Positions 1 through 7,438 of a DNA stretch of 17,825 nucleotides are shown in pieces; the stretch's first letter is position 1; each line of letters begins with the position of its first letter. Source of the stretch: Lactonifactor sp. BIOML-A5 (lineage in GTDB: Bacteria > Bacillota > Clostridia > Lachnospirales > Lachnospiraceae). The position numbers were made by a program, and so were the translations under genes. The stretch is taken from assembly GCF_009677585.1 (NCBI RefSeq), contig NZ_WKYV01000048.1, positions 1-17,825 on the forward strand, in the 5' to 3' direction. Under the pieces are notes generated by a model. That model made no database searches. It was not told the origin of the DNA and worked only from the letters and a program-made list of their open reading frames with translations.

Positions 1-21
1 TCAAAATGGACGATTAAAAGT

Positions 22-102
22 TTAATAGGGATAGTATGCGCTTTTTTGGCTATCCGATGGTTTTTGTTTCATAGTAAATAGATTTGGGAAATACTTATTC
101 AT
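22..102 (-). CDS. 26-aa small ORF with strong RBS, unknown function (possible broken gene start)
   Basis: A 27-codon frame (ATG at 102, TAA at 22) begins 44 bases after the stop of the upstream lyase gene on the same strand. It is preceded by AAGGAGGG about 8 bases before the ATG, as good a ribosome binding site as any in the window. The peptide begins MNKYFPNLF and then becomes polar and Lys/Ser/Tyr-rich, ending in SAYYPY. The first nine residues vaguely recall the N-terminus of old-yellow-enzyme type NADH:flavin oxidoreductases, but nothing after them fits, so this could be the stub of a frameshifted or interrupted gene. It could equally be a true small protein. It is probably co-transcribed with the lyase. 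The function is not recognised. Confidence 0.4.
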   Translation of the reverse strand: MNKYFPNLFTMKQKPSDSQKSAYYPY

Positions 103-146
103 TACTTTGCCCTCCTTTTATGATGTTTTTTTATATTGTTTTCTTT

Positions 147-1334
147 TTAAAACCCTCTTTTTCTGTATGCTTCTCTCAACTGACCCAAGCCCTGTGCCAG
201 AAGGCTCCTGGCACAGCCAATATTCATCCGCATAAAACCGCTTCCTCCCCTGCCGAACCATCTCCCTGCATCCAGGGCCAGACCTGCCTCCCGCAGCCAG
301 AAATGCTCCAGTGCATCATCATTCAGATGAAGTTTTCTGCAGTCCAGCCACAGCAGATACGTGGCATCCGGCTTCTGGCATGTGATTTTCGGCATCCATT
401 TACCCAGATACCTGTCTACAAAGAGATAATTCTCCCACAGATAAGCGAGAAGCTGCTCTAAATATTCCTCACACTCCGGGTCAGAATAGGCTACATCAAA
501 GGCAGTTACGCCAAAGGCATTGGGTATATTTACCCTTCGGTCCATCTCCTTCACAAAAGCTTCCCGCAGCGCCTCATCAGGTATCAAAATAGCGGAAATC
601 TGCAAACCTGCAATGTTGAACGTTTTGGACGGGGCCATGGCAGTCACGCTGATACGCTCATATTCCTTTCCCAAACCGGCCAGAGAATAGAAACGTTTGT
701 GCTGGTAAGTAAGATCAGAGTGGATCTCATCAATGGCCACAATCACCTCATTATGTATGCAGATATCTCCGATACGCTTCAGTTCTTCCCTGTCCAGAAC
801 CCGGGAAACGGGGTTTAACGGATGACATAAAAGCAACAGCTTATTTCCAGGATCAGCGGCCAGCTGTTCCAGCTCCTCAAAATTAATTCCCCATTTTTCC
901 CCGTCAAAGACAAGAGGATTTTCTACCAGCTTTCTGCCATTGTTCACCACACTGTCCTGGAAGGGATAATATACGGGAGGCTGCACGATGACCCCTTCTC
1001 CGGGCCGAGTAAAAGCTGCCACCATAGCACTTAAGGCCGGTACAATGCCATTACTGAAGGTCACCCACTCCGGCTTCGCCTTCCATCCATTTCTCTTCTC
1101 CTGCCACCTGGCCGCCAGTCCCTGAGCCTTGACGGATATGTCGCTGTAACCGTAGATAGGATGGGCTGCCCGCTTGCAGACGGCCTCCGCAATCGGACGG
1201 GGACAGGGAAAGTCTGTGTCTGCCACCCAGAAAGGCAGCGCCTGAGGGTTTCCAGGAAATTCTTCTTCCATCCCGTCCCATTTATGACTCAATGTACCAT
1301 GCCTGTCTAAAACTTTGTCAAAATCATATTTCAT
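147..1334 (-). CDS. PatB/MalY-family PLP-dependent C-S lyase (cystathionine beta-lyase / aminotransferase fold I)
   Basis: The 395-aa product matches the usual length (about 390 aa) of the MalY/PatB branch of fold-type I PLP enzymes, cytosolic enzymes that cleave the C-S bond of cystathionine or cysteine conjugates. Visible motifs are the N-terminal YDFDKVLDRHGTLSHKWD, the ALPFWVADTDFP stretch near residue 33, the PLP-stacking region VQPPVYYPF near 118, the AIDEIHSDL aspartate (D202) that contacts the pyridine nitrogen, and APSKTFNIAGLQ with K237 as the Schiff-base lysine. The loop CHPLNPVSRV (about 170-179) replaces the more common NPHNPTGRV. The ATG at 1334 is preceded by AAGGAGGTG. It is divergent from a MarR regulator, and a TTGCTT-17-TATTAT promoter lies upstream. 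The substrate cannot be told from sequence: methionine metabolism, sulfide or thiol release, or a MalY-like side role are all possible. Confidence 0.9.
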   Translation of the reverse strand: MKYDFDKVLDRHGTLSHKWDGMEEEFPGNPQALPFWVADTDFPCPRPIAEAVCKRAAHPIYGYSDISVKAQGLAARWQEKRNGWKAKPEWVTFSNGIVPALSAMVAAFTRPGEGVIVQPPVYYPFQDSVVNNGRKLVENPLVFDGEKWGINFEELEQLAADPGNKLLLLCHPLNPVSRVLDREELKRIGDICIHNEVIVAIDEIHSDLTYQHKRFYSLAGLGKEYERISVTAMAPSKTFNIAGLQISAILIPDEALREAFVKEMDRRVNIPNAFGVTAFDVAYSDPECEEYLEQLLAYLWENYLFVDRYLGKWMPKITCQKPDATYLLWLDCRKLHLNDDALEHFWLREAGLALDAGRWFGRGGSGFMRMNIGCARSLLAQGLGQLREAYRKRGF

Positions 1335-1404
1335 ATGAGAACACCTCCTTTATGTTATATGCCATTTATCTTTAATATTATTTATTGTTAATAACATTAA
1401 CTAT

Positions 1405-1433
1405 ATAATATAAAAATAAAGCTGAAAAAGCAA
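1405..1433 (-). promoter_or_regulatory. Probable sigma-A promoter of the C-S lyase gene
   Basis: Read on the minus strand, TTGCTT (1428-1433) and TATTAT (1405-1410) are separated by exactly 17 bases, in a very AT-rich leader about 70 bases before the ATG at 1334. This is a good sigma-A-type match. The start point is inferred near 1398. Confidence 0.55.
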
Positions 1434-1459
1434 TCATATTTTTCATCAAAAAACTACCA

Positions 1460-1487
1460 AAAATGCATATTGCATTTTGTGCAAAAT
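1460..1487. promoter_or_regulatory. Two overlapping palindromes, candidate MarR operator
   Basis: AAAATGCA (1460-1467) is followed after TAT by its exact reverse complement TGCATTTT (1471-1478). The right arm is shared with a second dyad, ATTTTG (1474-1479), TG, CAAAAT (1482-1487). Both lie in the spacer between the divergent C-S lyase and MarR genes. MarR proteins bind short AT-rich palindromes of about this size, commonly next to their own gene, so this is the natural candidate site. The pairing is seen directly; binding is inferred. Confidence 0.5.
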
Positions 1488-1556
1488 TGTATATTCCTCT
1501 TTTTGTTTTTTTGCTTTACAATTAAGCTATTAAATAGTTTATATGGAGAACCCTTT

Positions 1557-2042
1557 ATGAAAAAAGAACATTTTGAGAAAGTCCGTCAAGCCTTGGACAC
1601 CTTCGACGAAGGATATGATTATGCATATGAATACGATTCTATGCTCCACGATTACAACGGCTTTATCCTCTACCAGGCCGAATCCCAGTTTATCCGCAAG
1701 GTAGGTGATGAGCCGGGCATCACGATTACAGAGCTCAGTGTGTTTTTCGATAAGACCAAGAGTGCCTGCTCCCAGCTAATGTACCGCATGAAAAAGAAGA
1801 ACCTCCTAAAACAAGTGCGTAACGAACATAATAACCGAGAGTATAATCTCTATCTGACAGACAAAGGCCAGCAGCTCTATCAGTTCCACAAAATTTTCGA
1901 GGACGGCTGTTACCGCCGCACTGCGGAAATGCTCAGCTCTTTTACTATGGAGGAATTGGAGACCTATATAAAAATCCAGAGGAAAATGAACGAAGCATTT
2001 CTTCTGGACGTAAATGAGAGCAAAGAACGGAATGTCCGGTAA
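1557..2042 (+). CDS. MarR-family winged-helix transcriptional regulator
   Basis: A 161-aa protein typical in length for MarR regulators, which dimerise through their terminal helices and bind palindromic DNA until a ligand or oxidation releases them. Recognition-helix and wing regions are seen at about residues 54-101: GITITELSVFFDKTKSACSQ, then the RMKKKNLLKQVRNEHNNREYNLYLTDKG wing signature (written here in part). The frame is open back to an ATG at 1470, but that start has no ribosome binding site and lies inside the operator-like palindrome. The ATG at 1557 follows GGAGA and gives the normal family length, so it is chosen. The gene is divergent from the C-S lyase, which is its most likely target along with itself. 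The helix-rich N-terminus (DEGYDYAYEYDSMLHDYNG) is unusually acidic and tyrosine-rich. The ligand is unknown. Confidence 0.85.
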   Translation: MKKEHFEKVRQALDTFDEGYDYAYEYDSMLHDYNGFILYQAESQFIRKVGDEPGITITELSVFFDKTKSACSQLMYRMKKKNLLKQVRNEHNNREYNLYLTDKGQQLYQFHKIFEDGCYRRTAEMLSSFTMEELETYIKIQRKMNEAFLLDVNESKERNVR

Positions 2043-2161
2043 GCGGAGAAATCCCTCTCCATTACGGTATGCATTTCCATCAGAGAGATAAAGACCGCTG
2101 TGGCTGCAGATAAAATGGTAAACTTCTGTTTTTACACAGATATTCCCGCAGGGCAACTATG

Positions 2162-2193
2162 GTCTTTTCCAGTTCTTACGCACTGGAAAAGAC
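2162..2193. terminator. Perfect 12-bp hairpin between convergent MarR and MerR genes
   Basis: GTCTTTTCCAGT (2162-2173), an 8-base loop, then the exact reverse complement ACTGGAAAAGAC (2182-2193). It lies between two convergent genes (stops at 2042 and 2258), the expected place for a bidirectional terminator. There is no clean run of T immediately after the stem on either strand, so termination is likely but not certain. The rest of 2043-2257 shows nothing else I can name. Confidence 0.45.
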
Positions 2194-2257
2194 AGCATCA
2201 GATTTTATCTAAGCCAGCCCCAAAATTCATTGAAGTAATACAGGATACCATAAATAA

Positions 2258-3115
2258 TTATTCTTCCGGCTGTATATAAAATGCCTTCAGCGCCTGCCCG
2301 ATAAACAGCGTGGAGCCATCTCCGTATACTGCATCCAGGTTTTCCTGCATTTTTTTATTGGTAATATATTTTTCGGCCATGTCCAGCATAAGCGCGGTTA
2401 CATCGTCCATCTGATAAAGCTGCCTGCAGACAAAGTCCATTTCTCCCACAATTTCCTTTACCTCAAATGTATTTACATCCTGGCCGGTCTTGTCCGCTAA
2501 TTTTCTGGTAATCTGCTCCAGTCTGTTTCCATAGGCATCCAATATTTTTGAATTCTCCGGATTTGCGGAAGCTTTGAGAGCGCTTTCCTTATCTCCATAC
2601 CATTCCACTACTTTAGCGAAATTTTTCTGCGCCTGCCTGGAGGAAGCGCTTTCCAGAAATTGTTCCTTAAACTGTTCCATACTGCCATACTCTTTTTTAA
2701 AAATCTCCTGCTGCTCTTTTGTCATGTTTGTTTCCATATTGCGGTACATATCCTCAAGGTCAGCCTTGCTGAAAACTTCAAAATTCATCTTATTATCTCC
2801 TTTCAGAATTTCCCCGATGCTGGCGATAATTCGTTCCAGTCTTTCTTTTTTCACTACCAGCATTCTTTTTTGGCTGTATAATAATTGCTTTTTATCAAGA
2901 TCAGGATTTTCTAAGATTTCTTTGATTTGCTTCAGGGGCAAGTCAAGTTCCCGTAAAAACAGTATCTGCTGCAATTTTTCCAGAGCTTTATCGTCATAAA
3001 ACCGGTATCCCGCCTCACTGAGTACGGTAGGCTTGAGTAAGTCAATCTCATCGTAGTAGTGCAGCGTGCGCACGCTGATACCTGTCAGGTTTGATACTTC
3101 TTTTACAGTCTTCAT
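2258..3115 (-). CDS. TipAL-like MerR-family regulator with C-terminal TipAS drug-sensing domain
   Basis: This 285-aa protein starts with a MerR winged helix (residues 1-70: KTVKEVSNLTGISVRTLHYYDEIDLLKP, shown in part, then GYRFY). A Lys/Glu-rich dimerisation coiled coil follows (about 72-105), and then an all-helical C-terminal region (about 115-285) with the TipAS pattern, including MTKEQQEIFKKEYG, EWYGDKESALKAS and LFIGQALKAFY-type segments. TipAS domains bind hydrophobic and thiopeptide-type drugs, and MerR proteins activate promoters with overlong spacers by twisting the DNA. The only cysteine visible is C230 (DFVCRQLY). Streptomyces TipAL captures thiostrepton covalently through a cysteine, but whether C230 is equivalent cannot be judged without an alignment. 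The start follows AGGAGGAGAG. The promoter has a 19-bp spacer, implying autoactivation. No drug pump lies immediately downstream. The BceAB-like operon ends 85 bases upstream on the same strand, so read-through is possible. Confidence 0.88.
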   Translation of the reverse strand: MKTVKEVSNLTGISVRTLHYYDEIDLLKPTVLSEAGYRFYDDKALEKLQQILFLRELDLPLKQIKEILENPDLDKKQLLYSQKRMLVVKKERLERIIASIGEILKGDNKMNFEVFSKADLEDMYRNMETNMTKEQQEIFKKEYGSMEQFKEQFLESASSRQAQKNFAKVVEWYGDKESALKASANPENSKILDAYGNRLEQITRKLADKTGQDVNTFEVKEIVGEMDFVCRQLYQMDDVTALMLDMAEKYITNKKMQENLDAVYGDGSTLFIGQALKAFYIQPEE

Positions 3116-3143
3116 ATTCTCTCCTCCTGTTCCTGATACCTTA

Positions 3144-3174
3144 ATCTTATGCTATGACGCAGCGTGAGAGTCAA
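3144..3174 (-). promoter_or_regulatory. MerR-type promoter with 19-bp spacer before the TipAL-like gene
   Basis: On the minus strand, TTGACT (3169-3174) and TAAGAT (3144-3149) are separated by 19 bases. Good hexamers with a spacer 2 bases too long are the hallmark of promoters activated by MerR proteins. The spacer has partial dyad symmetry (TGAC ... GTCA). The gene start is about 29 bases downstream of the -10, so autoregulation by the product is the simple reading. Confidence 0.65.
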
Positions 3175-3200
3175 CAAGTTTTTTGCAGAGCAATAATCCG

Positions 3201-4562
3201 CTATTCTAACCGCAGATAAAGAAACAGCACAAATTCTTTTTCCGTATACTCCACCTCCATATTCCCCTCGTAACGTTTTGCAATTTCCCGTATATTTTCC
3301 AACCCGTATCCATGTCCGGCTTCTTTTTTATCCGACTCCATCTTTCCATGGGCACTTATAATCCGGTTCTCTTTGCTGTTGGCAATCCTCAGACTGAAAT
3401 ATCCTTTCTTTGTCCTGGCCTGCAGAAATACCTTTCTTTGGACCGGATCCGGAATCTTGCTGACAGCCTCTATAGCATTGTCCAGGGCATTGGAAAATAT
3501 GGTACAGAGTTCCAGAGAGGTTACTTCCATCACCTGTTTTATCTCCAGATTGAAGTGAACATCAGCCTGCAGATTCTGCAGTTTTTCCCATCGATGATTC
3601 AGTACGGCATTTAATGCCCTGTCACTGCAGAACTGTTTCCCTGTTCCGGCAGGCAGACTGCTGCCGAACTGCTCCAGATATTCTCCGGCTCCGCTGATAT
3701 CGCCCTGCTCCAGACAGCTCTTTATGGTCTGAAAGTGGTTATTCATATCATGGCGCAGTCTCCGGACACTCTCCTGCTGTTCTTCCAGCGAACGGTAGTA
3801 CTCTTCTTTCAGTCCTTCAATCTGAAGCTTTTCCCTGTTTTTTACATTCTCGATCACAGGCTGCAGCAGATACAGAATCCCTATAATTGAAAGGATTCCG
3901 CTGATTACTATGACAAAGGTTCTATAAGAACCGTAAAACAGACCGGGGCTGTCATAATATTCAGCTGCAGTTTTCGCATCAAAAGGAGGAAATACAATAA
4001 CAGTGACCATAGACAAAAAAGAGATTGTACAGATTACAGATATAATCAGCCAAATCCTTCCGGACATATAGCGTTTGATTTCCTCTAAGCGTTTTTTAAA
4101 ACCATAGTACAGCAAAGCCCAAACCAAGACTTTCAGAAGATCCAAAAATAAGCCGGCAGCAAAATTGAGCAGGTAATCCACCGCCGCAAGATCATTGCTG
4201 TTTTGCTGTAAGAACATCATAAAATTTATTTTAAAGGAATACACCGGATTGTTGCATAACAGATAATTCAGCCCCAGGATCAAAGGGTAAAAGATTAGTA
4301 CCACAGAGAGCCTGTTAATAAGCTCTCCCTTGGTGCAGATTAGAACGATAAACAAAAAAGCGGCCAGCATTCCCAGCACATTTGTGGCATCTGTATCGTA
4401 TATCGGCAGGGGAAGCAAAAACATACACCAGACTAGGAACAAAAATCTAAGCTTTGTTCTGTATTCCACCAATAAACCAGAAAGTCTGTACAAAAAGAAA
4501 GAGCATATGAGGTTCATGCACATTGACACGATCCATAATACACTTACATAACCTCTGACCAT
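3201..4562 (-). CDS. AgrC-like GHKL-type sensor histidine kinase
   Basis: A 453-aa membrane kinase of the class that pairs with LytTR regulators (AgrC, VirS-like). The first ~235 residues are hydrophobic, with about six membrane segments (roughly 5-27, 36-53, 62-78, 85-103, 130-153 and 170-192) and a further one at 214-234. A linker helix follows, with KNREKLQIEGLKEEYYRSLE and the phosphoacceptor motif RRLRHDMNNHFQ (H271). The ATP-binding GHKL domain shows the N-box FSNALDNAIEA (about 356-366) and the G-box GHGYGLENI (417-425). The ATG at 4562 follows AGGAGG, which overlaps the stop of the response regulator gene (8-base gap), so translation is coupled. It is the last gene of the four-gene operon with the BceAB-like transporter. 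The signal is probably a peptide, by family analogy only. No AgrB/AgrD pair is nearby. Confidence 0.9.
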   Translation of the reverse strand: MVRGYVSVLWIVSMCMNLICSFFLYRLSGLLVEYRTKLRFLFLVWCMFLLPLPIYDTDATNVLGMLAAFLFIVLICTKGELINRLSVVLIFYPLILGLNYLLCNNPVYSFKINFMMFLQQNSNDLAAVDYLLNFAAGLFLDLLKVLVWALLYYGFKKRLEEIKRYMSGRIWLIISVICTISFLSMVTVIVFPPFDAKTAAEYYDSPGLFYGSYRTFVIVISGILSIIGILYLLQPVIENVKNREKLQIEGLKEEYYRSLEEQQESVRRLRHDMNNHFQTIKSCLEQGDISGAGEYLEQFGSSLPAGTGKQFCSDRALNAVLNHRWEKLQNLQADVHFNLEIKQVMEVTSLELCTIFSNALDNAIEAVSKIPDPVQRKVFLQARTKKGYFSLRIANSKENRIISAHGKMESDKKEAGHGYGLENIREIAKRYEGNMEVEYTEKEFVLFLYLRLE

Positions 4563-4570
4563 AACGCCTC

Positions 4571-5281
4571 CTACTGCTGCAGAAGAAATCTGGCAAATGC
4601 ACCAGACAACTCCTGGTAATATTTTCTGCTCACTGGGATACTATCTTTCCCTATAAGTACCTGATTCGGGCGGACTTCATCTGCATAAGCCAGATTCACC
4701 ACATATCGCTGATGGGTGCGGACAAAACAGCCGGGGAGCTGCTTTTGCAACTCCCCCAGCTTTCCGTAAAACTCCAGCTGCCCGTTTACAGTATTCAAAA
4801 CAATTTTCCTCAGCTGGCTGTAAAGATACCTGATATCCCGTACAGGAATCTTACTCAGGCTGCTGCCCTGCTGTACCGGCAGACACCGCTGCCTATCCAT
4901 CTCCAGCCGTTTCACAGCCTCGTCCAGTACAAGTGTAATCTTCTCTCTGGCGTAAGGCTTTACGATGTAGTTTAGTGCACCCACTTCGTAGCCGTGGAAT
5001 ACATAATCCTCATAGCCCGTAACAAAAATCAGCACAGCTTCCCTGGAAAAGTGTCGGATCCTCCGGGCCGTTTCTACGCCGTCCAACCCGTTCATCTGAA
5101 TGTCCAGAAAAATAATGTCCGTCCCATAGGGGTCCTGCTGTATCTTCTGCAGCAGGCTTTCACCACCTTCATATTCTTCTACTTTATATTCTTCTCCCAA
5201 AAGCTGAAAATAGGATTCTGCTATCCTTCTCAGCATAGTTCTCTGCTGCTTCTCGTCATCACAAATTCCTACTGTCACCAT
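4571..5281 (-). CDS. LytTR-family (AgrA-like) response regulator
   Basis: The 236-aa product has an N-terminal receiver domain (about 1-120) with acidic residues D8/D9, phosphoacceptor D60 in IIFLDIQMNGLDG, T88 in FVTGYEDY and K108 in YIVKPY. This is the complete set needed for phosphorylation. The C-terminal LytTR DNA-binding domain (about 140-230) shows IPVRDIRYLYSQLRKIVL, FVRTHQRYVVNLAYADEV and IPVSRKYYQEL. LytTR proteins bind pairs of short direct repeats rather than palindromes. The start at 5281 is preceded by GGGAGGTGA. The gene lies 18 bases after the permease and 8 bases before the kinase, in one operon. A likely target is the operon itself, but I found no convincing LytTR repeat pair in the 8181-8423 spacer. 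Confidence 0.92.
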   Translation of the reverse strand: MVTVGICDDEKQQRTMLRRIAESYFQLLGEEYKVEEYEGGESLLQKIQQDPYGTDIIFLDIQMNGLDGVETARRIRHFSREAVLIFVTGYEDYVFHGYEVGALNYIVKPYAREKITLVLDEAVKRLEMDRQRCLPVQQGSSLSKIPVRDIRYLYSQLRKIVLNTVNGQLEFYGKLGELQKQLPGCFVRTHQRYVVNLAYADEVRPNQVLIGKDSIPVSRKYYQELSGAFARFLLQQ

Positions 5282-5299
5282 GCAGTCACCTCCCTCTTG

Positions 5300-7438
5300 T
5301 CATTCATCTGTCCCTGCCGTTTTCCGTATGCCCACCAGATGCTGAAACTTTCGTTCTGCCGCTCTGTATACCAGATAAATATAACCAAAAATCAGGCAGA
5401 TGGCAAGGAGTATCACACCCACGGCCCGGATTTCTGCTGCTGCTATGATTACGTCATTCTGCCAATAGATAAGAAACACATAAAAGAGGGAAACAGCAAC
5501 CCCCATAAAATAGGGAAAAAAGAAGATCTTACGCAGCTGGCTGCGGATACAGAACCTGATATATTTATGGCTGGCTCCCAGGCGCTTTAGATCCACAAAC
5601 ACCTGCTTGTAATTTATCCCAATGGAGACCCCCCTTGTATAGGCAATGACACCCACTGCCGTCAGACATACGATGGCAATATACACAAACAGCATAATAT
5701 ACACAGACATATTTTTCAGCATATCCTGAGCAAGGAGAACTTTGAATTGGGGGTAATATCTCCAGCTTGTGCTCAGCATACTATTCTCTGCCTCCATTTT
5801 CAGATTGCCCACTCCCGGGGGATATTCTTCATCCATAAAGTAGGGGATCCCCTGGCTCTCATATCTGTATTTTACATAGTTGTTGTACCCGGCGTATACC
5901 GACGCAGCCTTCGACGTGCGGAGGATTATCTGATTTTTCAGGGCTGATGCAAACCCATAGGTTTCCTTCCAGTTTTCCACATCAAAGGCAGTTGTCACGT
6001 ATTTGTTTTCTGGCTTCAGACGACTGCTGTAGCTGTCAAATTCCTGATCGTTTAGCACATAATAGATATTGCCCAGGTCATTCACCAAAGAGACATCAAA
6101 CAGCACATTTCCCCCATAAGTCAGCTTTTGGGATTTCCCGGTGGATGGGTGTGTGATAAGCAGATCTTTCTCCCCGTCCGCATGTTTATATGCCTTTTTC
6201 ACTGCAATCCCGTAGCTGCCTGCAGGTATCACAACATCTCTGCCCGTTATTTCTGATATGTCGCCAGCTTTCAGGAACATAGCGCTTGCCATACGTTCCA
6301 TATAGGTTTCCGAAATACTGCCGTCTTTATGATAGATTTCCTCTGTTCCGTCAATAATGAATTCCAAAACCTCCAGCTCCCGATAATTCTTCACCTCAGT
6401 ATTATAGGTATCCGCCAGGTTTCGGACTTCTTCTTCTGTAATCTGCTTCTCCCCGGCCGGATAGGTAAACAGGTAATCTACAGGCATATTCTTAATGACC
6501 TCCTGATTTTGGGTCCATATGCCCGGCACATAGATGACCGCAAAGAGTCCCCCAAAGACCAATAAGACAATGACACAGATATTTCTCACAGTCTGGCGTC
6601 CCATAAAACGCATCATACTGATAGAGATAATATTTTTATAGTATCTCTGGGGATTGCGGCCTTTCTTCCCATGGACTACCAGATAGACGGCTGTCATGTA
6701 AACACCTGCCACAGCCAGAAGATAGGTAAGGCTCCATAGCGCCGGCTGTCTCCGGGAGAACAGGATTCTAAATATGTCATATCCAAAATAGCCAAGCAGA
6801 AATCCCAGAATCACCAGTCCGATTCCCGCTCCGCCGTACCAGCCTTTCACGTCCCGGACAGGCTCAGATTTTCTGTGATCATTTAAAATCTCCATAATAT
6901 TGCTTCTGTTCAGGAATCGTATGGCCTGAATGAAGCAGCATACGGTAACCGCGGCAGCAAAACCGGCTCCCACCCCCAGACCTATGGGTGCAAATTGGTA
7001 GCGCATCTCCCTGGTATCCACAATCAGCAGCTGAAACAATCCCCAGACACCTCTGGAAACAGGGATACCCAATACCAGTCCTATAAGCGAAGAAGATGCG
7101 GTAACCAGACCTATATCCACAAACAGTACAGACCGCAGCTGGCGTTTCTGAGCCCCTATGGCCATAAGAATCCCCATCTCTCTGGATTTATATTTTAGAA
7201 ACAGGGAAGATGCGTATACTGTGAAGATTCCGCAGCCCAAAATAGCGGCGGCGAAGATCATTGTTCCCATTTTTCTGCTGTCTCCCCCTTGAGGAAGAAA
7301 GTTCTGTACTGTTGGACTGAAATAAATCATGGCATAAGAAGTAATAAGTGAAACAGACAGAAGAATACAGAAAGTCAGCAGAAAATAATTTTTACGGTTA
7401 TAGCTGCGAAGCTTTCCATATATTTTATTCAGAGTCAT
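5300..7438 (-). CDS. BceB-like FtsX-family ABC transporter permease
   Basis: Starting at the ATG at 7438, the product is 712 aa. The topology matches BceB-type permeases: about ten membrane segments (roughly 20-38, 58-80, 104-125, 150-172, 204-222, 234-254, 286-304, 579-600, 640-660 and 670-692). One large extracellular domain of about 270 residues (305-575) sits between segments 7 and 8. FtsX-type signatures are seen after segment 2 (KSREMGILMAIGAQKRQL) and before segment 9 (DLKRLGASHKYIRF). BceB proteins detach or remove antimicrobial peptides from their lipid targets and also act as sensors for the kinase. A longer frame reaches 7507, but the ATG at 7438 follows GGAGGAAGCC inside the end of the ATPase gene (14-base overlap), the classic coupled arrangement. 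The peptide handled is unknown. Confidence 0.88.
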   Translation of the reverse strand: MTLNKIYGKLRSYNRKNYFLLTFCILLSVSLITSYAMIYFSPTVQNFLPQGGDSRKMGTMIFAAAILGCGIFTVYASSLFLKYKSREMGILMAIGAQKRQLRSVLFVDIGLVTASSSLIGLVLGIPVSRGVWGLFQLLIVDTREMRYQFAPIGLGVGAGFAAAVTVCCFIQAIRFLNRSNIMEILNDHRKSEPVRDVKGWYGGAGIGLVILGFLLGYFGYDIFRILFSRRQPALWSLTYLLAVAGVYMTAVYLVVHGKKGRNPQRYYKNIISISMMRFMGRQTVRNICVIVLLVFGGLFAVIYVPGIWTQNQEVIKNMPVDYLFTYPAGEKQITEEEVRNLADTYNTEVKNYRELEVLEFIIDGTEEIYHKDGSISETYMERMASAMFLKAGDISEITGRDVVIPAGSYGIAVKKAYKHADGEKDLLITHPSTGKSQKLTYGGNVLFDVSLVNDLGNIYYVLNDQEFDSYSSRLKPENKYVTTAFDVENWKETYGFASALKNQIILRTSKAASVYAGYNNYVKYRYESQGIPYFMDEEYPPGVGNLKMEAENSMLSTSWRYYPQFKVLLAQDMLKNMSVYIMLFVYIAIVCLTAVGVIAYTRGVSIGINYKQVFVDLKRLGASHKYIRFCIRSQLRKIFFFPYFMGVAVSLFYVFLIYWQNDVIIAAAEIRAVGVILLAICLIFGYIYLVYRAAERKFQHLVGIRKTAGTDE

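Noticed and set aside
29..55. A 6-bp inverted repeat (GGATAG ... CTATCC) inside the small ORF, considered as a mobile element end.
   Set aside because: The arms are short with a 15-base loop, and there is no target duplication or transposase, so chance is sufficient.
1806..2156. A 116-codon minus-strand frame over the end of the first MarR gene.
   Set aside because: It is mostly antisense to the MarR wing-coding region, and its composition and lack of a ribosome binding site mark it as a shadow.
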